Source: Rhodopirellula bahusiensis (GTDB taxonomy: Bacteria > Planctomycetota > Planctomycetia > Pirellulales > Pirellulaceae). From it: a stretch of 64,000 nt of DNA. Location: positions 62,001 to 126,000 of the forward strand of contig NZ_NIZW01000004.1 of NCBI RefSeq assembly GCF_002727185.1, given 5' to 3'. Positions 49,563 to 58,796 of the stretch are shown piece by piece. Numbering within the stretch: the stretch's first letter is position 1; each line of letters starts with the position of its first letter. A program made the position numbers and the translations under genes. The notes under the pieces are model-generated. The model saw only the letters and a program-made list of their open reading frames with translations. It had not been told where the DNA came from and did no database searches.

Positions 49563-51080
49563 TTACTTCAAACCCATTCCATTGGGACGGTTGGTGATCG
49601 CACCCCGAACGCCCAACTGCCTCGGGTCGCGAGCGATCTTGTCCGAGAAGACGCGAACGTCATCGAGGATCGGACGCAATCGTGCCGACGCGGCTTCGAT
49701 GTTCTGGACGGTTCGCTGGACTTGATAGAACAGTTCGTCGTCTTCGAGCAAGCGGCGAACGGTTCCGTCGCTGCTGTTGAGAGTCCGACCAAATGTGTCC
49801 AACTGCACCAATGCGTTGTCGACATTGGCCAAGCTGACCAGCACCGCTTCGATCAACTCACCGCCACGTTCACCCAGCGGTTCAGTGAAGGCCTCGATGT
49901 TCTCCGCCGTGCCCTCAAAACTCTTGGCGGTCGAGCGAACGCTGCGAAGCGTGGATTGCAACTCATTCGCGGTTTGCGAAACAGCATCCTCGGCGACGAT
50001 TCCAACTTGTTCGAATTGCCCGCCAACTTCACGGAAGGTCTCAAACGTTTCGCGAGCGTCTTCGAGCGTGACTTTCACCTCGTCCAGCACACCTGGCAAT
50101 CGATCGACCGTGTCGCTCACGTTTCGCTGAATCTGAGGGTCACCGATGATCGACCGAATGTCACGCACCAAGAAGCTGAACTCCTTGACCGCCTGCGAAG
50201 CATCTCCGGCCAACTGCGTGATCGTCGGTGGGGTCTGCACTCCGGGCTGACCGGGCAGAGGTGTTCCCAACTGAGTTCCGAAAGCCTGCGGCGGCGTGAA
50301 CCCTTGTGGAGGTCCTGCTTGATTTGGCAATGGTTGCTGCATCGCAACTTGTTGAATCACACCCTTCGACACACCACCCTGCGGGCTCGAATGACTCGCC
50401 AAAACGATTGGCCGAGCCCAAGCGGGTGCGGGCGCCATCGATTGCGGGAAGCCACCCATTGGAACCGAGGGTGCCGAAGCCGGTGCGTTTGGACTCAGTC
50501 CAATCACGCCGCGAACATCACGAACCAATCCCTTGATGTCGCTGCCGATGTCTTGGATCGCATCGCCAGCACCACGCACGCTTCGGAAAGTGGAGACGAG
50601 TTCATCCTCCATCCCAAAGATCAACGTGAAGGGATCTTCCAATTTGCGGCCGTAGTTGAACAACTCATCGTCGGTGTAGAGCTGGTCAATCAAGTCGCTG
50701 TCGTTTTCGAAATAGTCGCTCAGCTCGCGACGATCAGCCTTGCGAAATTCCAACTTGGAATCCCCCGTGATCAACGAACCGATTCCGATCTGAGGGATGT
50801 ACTCGTGCGTCATGCGAACGCTCTCGTCCATCGACAACGTCAAAATCACCCCGCCTTTTTCCTGCAATTGGATGTCATCGACGCGACCAATCTTGACCCC
50901 ATCGCGATACACCGGCGCGTTGACGTTGATTCCATCGGCGGATGGGAAATAGACATTCAGCGTGTACTCACGATTCAAAATCGCGGGAAACGCACCGAAC
51001 AAAAACGTGAGGATCACCGCGATTCCAATCGCTGCAATCACCAGAACGCCCACACCAAAACGAAGTCTGCTGTCATCCAT
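49563..51080 (-). CDS. mlaD: MlaD/MCE-family lipid transport protein with Pro/Gln-rich insert
   Basis: The 505-residue protein has an N-terminal membrane segment (about 8-29), an MCE domain (about 38-115, 'PVYRDGVKIGRVDDIQL', 'GSLITGDSKLEFRK'), a Pro/Gln/Gly-rich, probably disordered insert (about 197-288), and a helical C-terminus with heptad-like 'TVDRLPGVLDEVKVTLEDA' and 'ANELQSTLRSVRSTAKSFEG'. MCE proteins form hexameric channels that carry lipids across the periplasm with MlaEF. The ATG at 51080 is preferred to a TTG two codons upstream. It is the last gene of mlaE-mlaF-mlaD. Confidence 0.9.
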   Translation of the reverse strand: MDDSRLRFGVGVLVIAAIGIAVILTFLFGAFPAILNREYTLNVYFPSADGINVNAPVYRDGVKIGRVDDIQLQEKGGVILTLSMDESVRMTHEYIPQIGIGSLITGDSKLEFRKADRRELSDYFENDSDLIDQLYTDDELFNYGRKLEDPFTLIFGMEDELVSTFRSVRGAGDAIQDIGSDIKGLVRDVRGVIGLSPNAPASAPSVPMGGFPQSMAPAPAWARPIVLASHSSPQGGVSKGVIQQVAMQQPLPNQAGPPQGFTPPQAFGTQLGTPLPGQPGVQTPPTITQLAGDASQAVKEFSFLVRDIRSIIGDPQIQRNVSDTVDRLPGVLDEVKVTLEDARETFETFREVGGQFEQVGIVAEDAVSQTANELQSTLRSVRSTAKSFEGTAENIEAFTEPLGERGGELIEAVLVSLANVDNALVQLDTFGRTLNSSDGTVRRLLEDDELFYQVQRTVQNIEAASARLRPILDDVRVFSDKIARDPRQLGVRGAITNRPNGMGLK

Positions 51081-51082
51081 GG

Positions 51083-51967
51083 TCAAGCCATCCCCTGAGT
51101 CATTTCGCGGATGCGATCCCCCGCTTCCCCTCGCACAAACTGTCGAACTCGCCGATCTTCGGCGTGCTCCAGTTGGCTCGGTGGAGCGTCAAAAAGTACT
51201 TGCGATTGGTCGGGATCGAGCCGACGTCGCGGATAAAACATCATCACTCGGTCGGCCACTTTCCGTGCGGTGTGCATGTCGTGCGTGACCACGATGCTGG
51301 TGACCGGATACATCCGCCGAGTGTGCAAGATCAGTTCGTTGATCACGTCGCTCATGATCGGATCGAGGCCAGTCGTTGGTTCGTCGTAGACGACCAACTC
51401 AGGACGCAAGACCAACGCGCGAGCCAACCCGACACGTTTCTGCATCCCTCCCGAAAGTTCAGCGGGACGCTTGTAGATCACTTCTTCTGGCAACCCGACT
51501 TCGGCGATGTGCTGACGAACGCGGTCGTTGATTTCGGCATCGTCAGTGCCCTCTTCGTTCTGTCGAATCGGGAAGGCGACGTTGTCGAAAATGTTCATGC
51601 TGTCAAACAACGCGGCGTGCTGAAACACAAACCCAAATCGCCGACGAACGATCGCCAACTCCGCGGGAGTGAGCGTCGACAAATCTTGTCCGTCGAATAA
51701 CACGCGACCGACGGTGGGTTGAACCAATGCCACGATCGTCTTCATGAACACGGTTTTGCCGCAGCCACTCTCACCAATCACGGCAACGGTTTGGCCACGT
51801 TCGATTTGGCAATCGATGTCCTTCAAGACCGTTTGGCCATCAAAGGACACTTCCAGGTTTTCGACTTCCACCAACGGCCGATCGTTCACCGTAACGGCTG
51901 ATTCGTCAGCTCGCGTTTCCGATGCATCTTGCTCGATTGGATCAATGGGTGGGTTTGAATCGCTCAC
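51083..51967 (-). CDS. mlaF: ABC transporter ATPase (MlaF)
   Basis: The 294-residue ATPase has Walker A 'IGESGCGKTVFMKTI', 'LSGGMQKRVGLARAL' signature, Walker B 'ELVVYDEPTTGLDPI' and the His loop 'IVVTHDM'. An acidic N-terminal extension of about 30 residues precedes it. It powers MlaE in lipid transport. The start is a GTG at 51965-51967 that overlaps the mlaE TAG by 1 bp (TAGTG); the longer frame upstream lies inside mlaE. It is 2 bp upstream of mlaD. Confidence 0.95.
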   Translation of the reverse strand: MSDSNPPIDPIEQDASETRADESAVTVNDRPLVEVENLEVSFDGQTVLKDIDCQIERGQTVAVIGESGCGKTVFMKTIVALVQPTVGRVLFDGQDLSTLTPAELAIVRRRFGFVFQHAALFDSMNIFDNVAFPIRQNEEGTDDAEINDRVRQHIAEVGLPEEVIYKRPAELSGGMQKRVGLARALVLRPELVVYDEPTTGLDPIMSDVINELILHTRRMYPVTSIVVTHDMHTARKVADRVMMFYPRRRLDPDQSQVLFDAPPSQLEHAEDRRVRQFVRGEAGDRIREMTQGMA

Positions 51968-52857
51968 TAAAACAGACTCGTGCCTTCCGGGTAGAAACTG
52001 AAGTACACCCAATCCAAAACGATGTTCAGGAACAGGTCGATCGAGAGGATCATCACGAACGAATACACAAACGCTTCCGTGGCGGCTTTGCCAACACCTT
52101 CGGCGCCGGGCTGGCAATTGAAACCGCGGTAACAACTGATGATTGCGATCACCCCGCCGAAGAAAATGCTCTTGAAGATTCCATTGAACAAATCGAACGC
52201 GACGACACCTTCCCGCGAATGGTGCAAGTAAGCGGCCCGGTCAATTCCGAGAATGATCACGCTGTAGAAATAGCCCCCAACGATGCCCATGAAGTCAGCA
52301 ACAATGGTCAGTGCTGGGATCAGCAATAGACACGCCATGAAGCGTGGCACGACCAAGTAGTGAATGGGGTCGGCACCCATCGTGGTCAGCGCATCAATTT
52401 GTTCCGTCACCCGCATCGTGCCCAAGACAGCGGCCATGGCGCCGCCGACTCGGCCGGCCAACATCGTCGCGGCCAAGACCGGTCCGAGTTCGCGAACCAG
52501 CGACGTGTTGATCACGACACCGAGGTGCGTTTCCAAACCGATCGTGTGAAATTGGTAGTAGCTCTGAACCGCCAACACCATGCCGATGAACGAACCGGTC
52601 AGTGCCACAACCGGAAGACTCAGCACGCCGACTTGATAGAAGTTGACCAACACCGTGTCACGGCGAGGCATCCGGGTGAACATCCAAACGAACATCTGCC
52701 AGGTGAACATGGCCAAGTCACCCACCGCGGTGACACCACCGACCACAGCGGTTCCCCACTGCATGATCCATCGCCTCATTGGCGTATCGATCGGATTCTC
52801 CGGCTTCGCGGTTTGAATGCGAAGAACGGATTCGGCGGTGGACTCTTGCTCCGACAT
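51967..52857 (-). CDS. mlaE: ABC transporter permease (MlaE)
   Basis: The 296-residue inner-membrane permease carries the MlaE motifs 'VVALTGSFIGMVLAVQSYYQ', 'GVVINTSLVRELGPVLAATM' and 'GAMAAVLGTMRVTEQIDALT'. With MlaF and MlaD it moves phospholipids between inner and outer membranes. No mlaA, mlaB or mlaC is adjacent. The ATG at 52857 opens the normal N-terminus; a longer frame upstream (to 52950) is unlikely. It is the first gene of the operon; the promoter is in 52858-53121, a 264-bp region where I see nothing else. Confidence 0.95.
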   Translation of the reverse strand: MSEQESTAESVLRIQTAKPENPIDTPMRRWIMQWGTAVVGGVTAVGDLAMFTWQMFVWMFTRMPRRDTVLVNFYQVGVLSLPVVALTGSFIGMVLAVQSYYQFHTIGLETHLGVVINTSLVRELGPVLAATMLAGRVGGAMAAVLGTMRVTEQIDALTTMGADPIHYLVVPRFMACLLLIPALTIVADFMGIVGGYFYSVIILGIDRAAYLHHSREGVVAFDLFNGIFKSIFFGGVIAIISCYRGFNCQPGAEGVGKAATEAFVYSFVMILSIDLFLNIVLDWVYFSFYPEGTSLF

Positions 52858-53121
52858 AGCGGCGAAGACAAACCCGTGGCTGAAAGACGTGGGACACCTC
52901 GCGTCGGTACGTTGCACCAGACAATTCTGGCGCAACGGTCGCGCGAACATCGTCTTTATCGACCGGGCGAATGCTGCGGATCAGTCAAACTGCTCCGCGA
53001 AGTCAAACTTTGCCGGCAACGACAGAATTTCTAAGGGAGGGCGAAAACATCCCGTCCGCCGGCGGCGGCTCACCACGAATCCAGGAAGAAAACATCTGAA
53101 CACCAACGGCTCAAGCACTGC

Positions 53122-54897
53122 CTAGGCGGCTCGACCGCCCCGTTTGAGTTGCTTGCGAACGCGTCGGCGTTCCGCTTTGCTCATCCCGGACCAATCAATG
53201 TCCTCTTCGTTCATCTCGCTGTAGTCGGGCTGCGAATCATCGTATGAATCCCGACTCGACGACGATCGATCATTCGAACGTGATTCAGCGACCGACTCAA
53301 AATCCGAACCCGAGATTTCTTCCTCAGACTCGGACGCCTCTTCCGATGCATCGCTCTTTGCCTTGCGACCGAGCGAAGGAAGCTTCAGCCCGAATCGTCG
53401 TTTCCTTGGTTCGGATTCTCCGTCGTCATTCTTCGCTTCGGCGGGCTCATTTCGTTGGACCGGTTCATCATCCACTTCCGACTCGGTGTCTGCGGACGAC
53501 TTGGATTTTCGCTTCCATTTCGGCAGCCAAGATCGCTTGGCCTTGGGCTCAGCGTCGTCGGAACCAATGTCTTCCGAGTCGCTGGCTTTTGCATCTCTGT
53601 CACGTCCGGACGATTCATTCAGTTCCACATCGTTTGACTCATCCTCGGAGTCCGCCGATTTACGTTTGCCGCCCCAGAACTTCCACTTGGAAGTTTTGGC
53701 AACGGTTTCCGTTTTGCTGTCTTCGCTGGCAGATACCTCGCCAGTCTCCTCGTCCCGATCGTCTTCGTTCTTGGTTGATTGGTTGCTGCTGCTCTTTGCG
53801 GCGTCGCTTGCAGGTGAGGCCTCGCCGCGCTGCCAGAATCGTCGTTTACGAGCCGGCTTGTCATCGGAGTCAGCTTGCTCTTCAGGCTTCGTTTCAACCT
53901 TTTTCGCGGGCCGTTTCGGCTCCGGGGGTTTCTCCGCCTTCGGCTCAGGAGACTTCTTGGGAGGCTTCGGTTCGCTTTTTGACCACTCTCGCATGCTGTC
54001 CCATTGCTCAGCCGATGCTTGTCGCACTCGGAACGCCAATGTCGCGGGACGCTGGATTCCACGAACGTCCATGTACAACGTCCGCAAGTAGATCACCGTC
54101 GCGCAGAACCAACACGATGCAGCGACCAACATCGCCGAGGTGAACGCGGTCCAGCGAAGCGGTGTATCAATCGCGAGCAAATTCCAGTTTTCAGCGACGG
54201 GCAACAACGCTGCCAACCAACCAGCAAACATCCATGCCGCGGCAACGCGGTGTTTCCAGATTTCCGCTGTGGTTCGTAACAGAAGCACAGCCCCGCCAAC
54301 CGTCAACAGCAACTTCACCCAATCACTGCCGGAAAGAGCGACCCGTTTTCCCAGTCCCCATTCCGTGATGCCGCCCAGCAAATCGATCAACGGAACCATC
54401 GTGGCAACGCTGCCGAGCAACGCCATCCAGGTGACCAGTCGCCACAAGCGATAATGACCTTGAAAGTCATCGTTGCGATATCGCCGCAACTGATAAACCA
54501 ACCAAGACGCGCCTGCAATTCCCAGCATCAACATGCTGGTGCAGTAGCGTCCCAGACTGCCCACCGCATCAATTCGCGTGACCGCGGTGACCGATGGACG
54601 TTCCGCCAAGGAAGGCCAGGCGACCGAGGCGTAGTGCAAACCGATCAGCAACATCGCGATGCCGACGACGGTCGCGACCATTCCGACAACAGCGGACCGC
54701 TGCACCGGTACCAAAGAGAACCAACGTCCGCGCAAGCACCTGCGAACGCGGGACCCGTAGGCGACAGCGGGCCGGCGAGCTTCTCGCCATTGCTGTTGGA
54801 CCGCCTTCTGTTTGGCCGTTGCGTTCCCGGAGTCGCCACCGACGGTCGTGAGCATGACCCTTCGGCGGCGTTCGATCGGACGTCGAGTGTGATTCAT
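53122..54897 (-). CDS. Membrane protein with long periodic charged C-terminal tail
   Basis: The 591-residue protein has a basic N-terminus, about seven or eight membrane segments (about 70-290) and a 290-residue acidic/Ser-rich, Lys/Arg-punctuated C-terminal tail. Within the tail four basic-aromatic motifs recur about every 50 residues: 'KRRFWQRG' (350-358), 'KWKFWGGKRK' (403-413), 'KRSWLPKWKRK' (452-465) and 'KRRFGLKLPSLGRK' (498-513). The last 18 residues are again basic. I recognise no family. The tail is likely cytoplasmic and disordered. The gene is divergent from the polysaccharide deacetylase operon. Confidence 0.75.
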   Translation of the reverse strand: MNHTRRPIERRRRVMLTTVGGDSGNATAKQKAVQQQWREARRPAVAYGSRVRRCLRGRWFSLVPVQRSAVVGMVATVVGIAMLLIGLHYASVAWPSLAERPSVTAVTRIDAVGSLGRYCTSMLMLGIAGASWLVYQLRRYRNDDFQGHYRLWRLVTWMALLGSVATMVPLIDLLGGITEWGLGKRVALSGSDWVKLLLTVGGAVLLLRTTAEIWKHRVAAAWMFAGWLAALLPVAENWNLLAIDTPLRWTAFTSAMLVAASCWFCATVIYLRTLYMDVRGIQRPATLAFRVRQASAEQWDSMREWSKSEPKPPKKSPEPKAEKPPEPKRPAKKVETKPEEQADSDDKPARKRRFWQRGEASPASDAAKSSSNQSTKNEDDRDEETGEVSASEDSKTETVAKTSKWKFWGGKRKSADSEDESNDVELNESSGRDRDAKASDSEDIGSDDAEPKAKRSWLPKWKRKSKSSADTESEVDDEPVQRNEPAEAKNDDGESEPRKRRFGLKLPSLGRKAKSDASEEASESEEEISGSDFESVAESRSNDRSSSSRDSYDDSQPDYSEMNEEDIDWSGMSKAERRRVRKQLKRGGRAA

Positions 54898-55160
54898 TGA
54901 GACGGGCGTAACAAAACGAAGCGCCGCGGGACAAGCCAAATCAACCTCGACGAAGGACTGCAACAATGACTCACCCACGAAACAGGTGTTCAGGAAGCGA
55001 GCCCAATTCACTCATGCTGCGGTCATTCAATCCGCGCAACCCGCACACTCGATCTGCGAAGTCGCTGAACATTGCGTCCTGTTTCCCGTGGGTTTCACAT
55101 TCCCCCCCAAGGCGGCGTAGCGTTTGCCAATGCTCTCCCACGCTCACCGCCCACGTCATC

Positions 55161-56054
55161 ATGCAATTGCTCCGCTCCCTCGCGATCTCCACCCGACTGG
55201 CCGTCCAAACACCTTGGCGTCGAAGACAAGTCCAGCGATTGTGCGAGCTCGGACAAGCTCCCATGTCGGTTCTGTTTTACCACCGGGTTGCGGACGAGCA
55301 GCCAAACCCATGGACCATTTCAAACGGTGAGTTTGAGCGGCACGTCGACTACTGCCGAGAAAACTTTGAACTGATCTCGTTGGAGGAAGTTCAACAACGA
55401 CTCGACTCGGGCCATTCGCCGCGTCCCTCCGTCACGTTCACCTTTGACGATGGATATTCCGAGAACTGCAACTTCGCATTGCCGTTGTTGATTCGTCACA
55501 AAATCCCATGCACTTACTTTGTGACCACCGAAAACGTTCGCGATGGTCACCCGTTTGAACACGACCTGCGTCTCAAATGCCCGCTGCCGATCAACACGAT
55601 TGAACAACTCAAAGCCGCGGCGGATGGCGGTATCGAGATCGGACTGCACACGGCCAACCATGTTGACTTCAACCAAGTCCGCACGGTCGAAAAACTGAAC
55701 GAAGAAATCGTCGAGGCGAAGGACAACCTCGAAGCGATGATCAACGGCCCGGTTCGCTACCTCGCCGTCCCCTTCGGATTGCCACAACAAATGCGGCCCG
55801 CGGTGATCGAAACGGCGCGGAAATGCGGATTGAAAGGAATTTGTAGTGCTTACGGCGCGTACAACTTGATCGGCGACGACTCTTTTCACATTCGCCGCTT
55901 TCACGGTGACCCACAATTCAATCGTCTTCGCAATTGGTTGACCTACGACGATCGCAAGAATCGCCGGCGTCCAATTTTGCCAGACCAAGATGTTCTGGAC
56001 ATGGATCCAGAAATCGCCGACACCGTTCGCCTGCCTGAATGCGTCTTTTCATGA
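55161..56054 (+). CDS. Polysaccharide deacetylase (NodB family)
   Basis: The 297-residue protein has the NodB signature 'VTFTFDDGYSENCNF' (metal-binding Asp pair) and 'IGLHTANH', the H-x3-H metal-binding motif. It should remove acetyl groups from a polysaccharide or xyloside. There is no clear signal peptide; the first 20 residues are weakly hydrophobic, so it may act in the cytoplasm or be membrane-linked. The ATG at 55161 opens a sensible N-terminus. The stop overlaps the glycosyltransferase ATG by 4 bp. Confidence 0.9.
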   Translation: MQLLRSLAISTRLAVQTPWRRRQVQRLCELGQAPMSVLFYHRVADEQPNPWTISNGEFERHVDYCRENFELISLEEVQQRLDSGHSPRPSVTFTFDDGYSENCNFALPLLIRHKIPCTYFVTTENVRDGHPFEHDLRLKCPLPINTIEQLKAAADGGIEIGLHTANHVDFNQVRTVEKLNEEIVEAKDNLEAMINGPVRYLAVPFGLPQQMRPAVIETARKCGLKGICSAYGAYNLIGDDSFHIRRFHGDPQFNRLRNWLTYDDRKNRRRPILPDQDVLDMDPEIADTVRLPECVFS

Positions 56055-57283
56055 TCTCAACCCAATCGCCGAACCAGCGTCCGCTGAATTGCATGTTTGT
56101 CGTCACCAGCATGCCAGTTGGTGGAGCTGAAACGTTGCTGGTCAATCTGATGCGGCGAATGGATCCGAATGTGATCCGCCCCGAAGTGATATGTCTGAAG
56201 GAACCCGGGCCACTCGGAGTTGAAATCGCGAACGAGTTCCCCGTCCACAGCGACATCATCGGCGGCAAGTACGACATCGCGGTGTTGCCTCGCTTGGCAC
56301 GTCTGATGCGAAAACGAAACGCCGATGCGGTGATCACCGTCGCATCTGGCGACAACATGTTCTGGGGACGCTTGGCCGCGAAAATGGCGGGCGTTCCGGT
56401 GATCGCATCCGCACTTCATTCGACGGGCTGGCCCGATGGTGTCGGACGACTGAACCGATTGCTCACACGCATCACGGATGCGTTCATCGGCGTTGCTGAA
56501 TCGCACGGCGAATTCTTGCGCACGTTCGAAAAGTTTCCGGCCAACAAAGTCCACGTCATCCGCAATGGAATCGATTGCGATCGTTTCCATCCCTCCGCCG
56601 AATGCCGCACTTCACCCAACGTTCGCGAAGAACTTGGACTGGCTCCCGAGACACCATTGATCGGAATCGTGGCGGCTCTGCGAAGTGAAAAGAATCACTC
56701 GATGTTGATTCACGCGGCGGCCAAACTTCGCGAACGACATCCCGACCTTCACACCTTGGTCATTGGGGAAGGTCCCCAGCGAGCAACGATCGAGCCGTTG
56801 CTCCAGGAGTTGGGGCTGGACGATCGAGTTCACTTGTTGGGCAATCGCGGCGACACGCCTCGTTTGCTCGCCGCCATGAATCTGTTCACGCTTTGTTCGC
56901 TCAACGAAGCCTCGCCGGTTTCGATTTTGGAAGCTCTCGCCTGCGAGACCCCCGTGGTCGCGACCGACGTGGGATCCATTTCGGAAACGGTTCTACCGGG
57001 CAAAACCGGCGAACTGGTTCCCAGCGAAGACGTTGACTCCTTTGTCGCCGCGATTGACACGCTGCTCAACGACGACAGCTTGCGTTCGCAAATGGGACAA
57101 AACGGTCGCGAATTGGTTCAAAACACGGGTTCTCTTCAATCGATGGTCGATGGCTATCAAACCCTCGTGCAAGAAATTTTCGCAGAGAAATCACAGGCCA
57201 ACCGACGGACTTCTGCGATCGAATCCGCTCCCCGAGTCCGAACCACCGCAATCAAGGGTGCTTCGAGGGCAACGGCTGGCTGA
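56051..57283 (+). CDS. Glycosyltransferase family 4 protein
   Basis: The 410-residue GT-B-fold enzyme starts just after the deacetylase and contains the donor-site motif 'NEASPVSILEALACETPVVA', with two Glu residues (E-x7-E). The N-terminal half binds the acceptor ('FVVTSMPVGGAETLLVNLMR'). It transfers a sugar in making an envelope glycan or glycolipid; the donor is unknown. The ATG at 56051 overlaps the previous stop (ATGA); the frame is open 4 codons further. It follows the acceptor logic of a small cell-surface polysaccharide operon. Confidence 0.93.
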   Translation: MISTQSPNQRPLNCMFVVTSMPVGGAETLLVNLMRRMDPNVIRPEVICLKEPGPLGVEIANEFPVHSDIIGGKYDIAVLPRLARLMRKRNADAVITVASGDNMFWGRLAAKMAGVPVIASALHSTGWPDGVGRLNRLLTRITDAFIGVAESHGEFLRTFEKFPANKVHVIRNGIDCDRFHPSAECRTSPNVREELGLAPETPLIGIVAALRSEKNHSMLIHAAAKLRERHPDLHTLVIGEGPQRATIEPLLQELGLDDRVHLLGNRGDTPRLLAAMNLFTLCSLNEASPVSILEALACETPVVATDVGSISETVLPGKTGELVPSEDVDSFVAAIDTLLNDDSLRSQMGQNGRELVQNTGSLQSMVDGYQTLVQEIFAEKSQANRRTSAIESAPRVRTTAIKGASRATAG

Positions 57284-57296
57284 GTAAACTGGTCGC

Positions 57297-57902
57297 ATGA
57301 CACTGACCAGCCACATCATCGTTCTGCTCGCCAAGATGTTCAGCGGCTTCACCGTCCGATGGGTGGACTGCCAACCAGACACGTGCCAACGAATCTACTT
57401 TGCCAACCACACCAGCCACCTCGACGCGGTGGTGCTCTGGTCGGCGCTGCCACATGAAATTCGCTCGTTAACTCGACCGGTTGCCGCGAAAGATTATTGG
57501 ACCGGAAGCTGGTTCAAAGAACACATCGCCCGCAGTTTCAACGCCTTGTTGATCGATCGGAAAGAAATCAAGGTCCACAAAAGCCCGATCGACATCATGA
57601 TCCGGCAAATGGGTGACCTGTATTCGCTAATTGTTTTTCCGGAAGGAAGCCGATCGGCGGGCGAAGAAATGAGCGACTTCAAAAGCGGGCTGTATTACCT
57701 GGGCAAAAAACGCCCTGATCTGGAATTGGTTCCCGTTTACATCGAAAACGTCAATCGAATCCTACCGCGTGGCGAAGTGCTCCCCGTCCCGTTGCTCTCA
57801 TGCATTACGATCGGTGCTCCCATTTTTTTGGAAACCGGTGAACCCAAAGCTGACTTTTTGCGCCGCGCTCGCCAAGCGGTGCTCCAACTCAAGGAAGTCT
57901 GA
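57297..57902 (+). CDS. 1-acylglycerol-3-phosphate acyltransferase (PlsC family)
   Basis: The 201-residue protein has the acyltransferase motif NHTSHLD (H-x4-D) and the 'VFPEGSRSAG' block. It moves an acyl chain to a glycerol-phosphate lipid or to a related hydroxyl. A weak hydrophobic N-terminus suggests membrane contact. In many planctomycetes plsC is followed by cdsA; here it sits between a glycosyltransferase and an unknown membrane protein, so a glycolipid role is possible. Confidence 0.9.
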   Translation: MTLTSHIIVLLAKMFSGFTVRWVDCQPDTCQRIYFANHTSHLDAVVLWSALPHEIRSLTRPVAAKDYWTGSWFKEHIARSFNALLIDRKEIKVHKSPIDIMIRQMGDLYSLIVFPEGSRSAGEEMSDFKSGLYYLGKKRPDLELVPVYIENVNRILPRGEVLPVPLLSCITIGAPIFLETGEPKADFLRRARQAVLQLKEV

Positions 57903-57904
57903 CC

Positions 57905-58780
57905 ATGTCGACGCATCCCAACGATCCTTTCCAATCGGGTTCGCCCAACGATCCCAACGCCATGACGCAACCGACCAAGAAGTCGGGCTGGGGTTGTTTC
58001 ATTTGGGGATGCCTGGGGACGCTGACGATCGCCATTGTTCTGATGGTCGCCAGTATGTTTGGGGTCTATTACTTCGTGACTGGGCAAGTCGAAAAGTACA
58101 CCGACACGCGCCCGGCGGATGTTCCAGTCGTCGATTGGGAGCAAGAACGGTTGGACGAACTGCAGGCCCGAATCGATGCCTTCAGTGAACGAGTCAAAGG
58201 AAATTCGCAGGACGCCGACACAACGACCGAAGAAGAAGACGATGCGTCCGACACAACCGATGAATCGCCCGTACTAGCCGAAGCCCCGCGGGAACTGCGG
58301 CTGACCAGCGAAGAGATCAACGCACTGATCTCCTCCAACGAAGACCTCCGTGGCAAGGTATTCGTCCGTATCGAAGATGGTCGCTTGTACGGTCAAGTCA
58401 CTTTGCCCACAGATCAGATTCCGGGCGGCAAAGGACGCTACTTCAATGCCGATGCCGAATTCGAAGTTTCAATGGACAACGGAGTCTTGGTTGTTCGGCT
58501 GACCAGTGCCAGCGTCAAAGGCGAGCCCATCCCTGAAACGTTCATGGAAGGTTTCTCACAGCAGAATCTTGCCAAAGACGCATACGACGACGTGGAGACG
58601 GCGGAGATGTTGCGCAAGTTCGACAAGATCGAAGTCGTCGATGACACCATCGTGTTGCAATTGCGTGAGCCACAACCTGAGGACGAAGCGACCGAGGCCG
58701 ACGAGTCAACGGACGACACGGAAGAGACGACAGCGGAAACGGAAACACCAGCCGAAGAAACCGCCGCGGTGGCCGAGTGA
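57905..58780 (+). CDS. Single-pass membrane hypothetical protein with acidic ends
   Basis: The 291-residue protein has a cytoplasmic start, one membrane segment (about 36-61, 'TLTIAIVLMVASMFGVYYFV'), an acidic Thr/Asp/Glu-rich linker and a beta-rich domain around 'LTSEEINALISSNEDLRGKV'. The C-terminus is again acidic. I recognise no family. It starts 2 bp after plsC, so it is the last gene of the deacetylase operon. Confidence 0.75.
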   Translation: MSTHPNDPFQSGSPNDPNAMTQPTKKSGWGCFIWGCLGTLTIAIVLMVASMFGVYYFVTGQVEKYTDTRPADVPVVDWEQERLDELQARIDAFSERVKGNSQDADTTTEEEDDASDTTDESPVLAEAPRELRLTSEEINALISSNEDLRGKVFVRIEDGRLYGQVTLPTDQIPGGKGRYFNADAEFEVSMDNGVLVVRLTSASVKGEPIPETFMEGFSQQNLAKDAYDDVETAEMLRKFDKIEVVDDTIVLQLREPQPEDEATEADESTDDTEETTAETETPAEETAAVAE

Positions 58781-58796
58781 TCCGACAGCGGATCGC

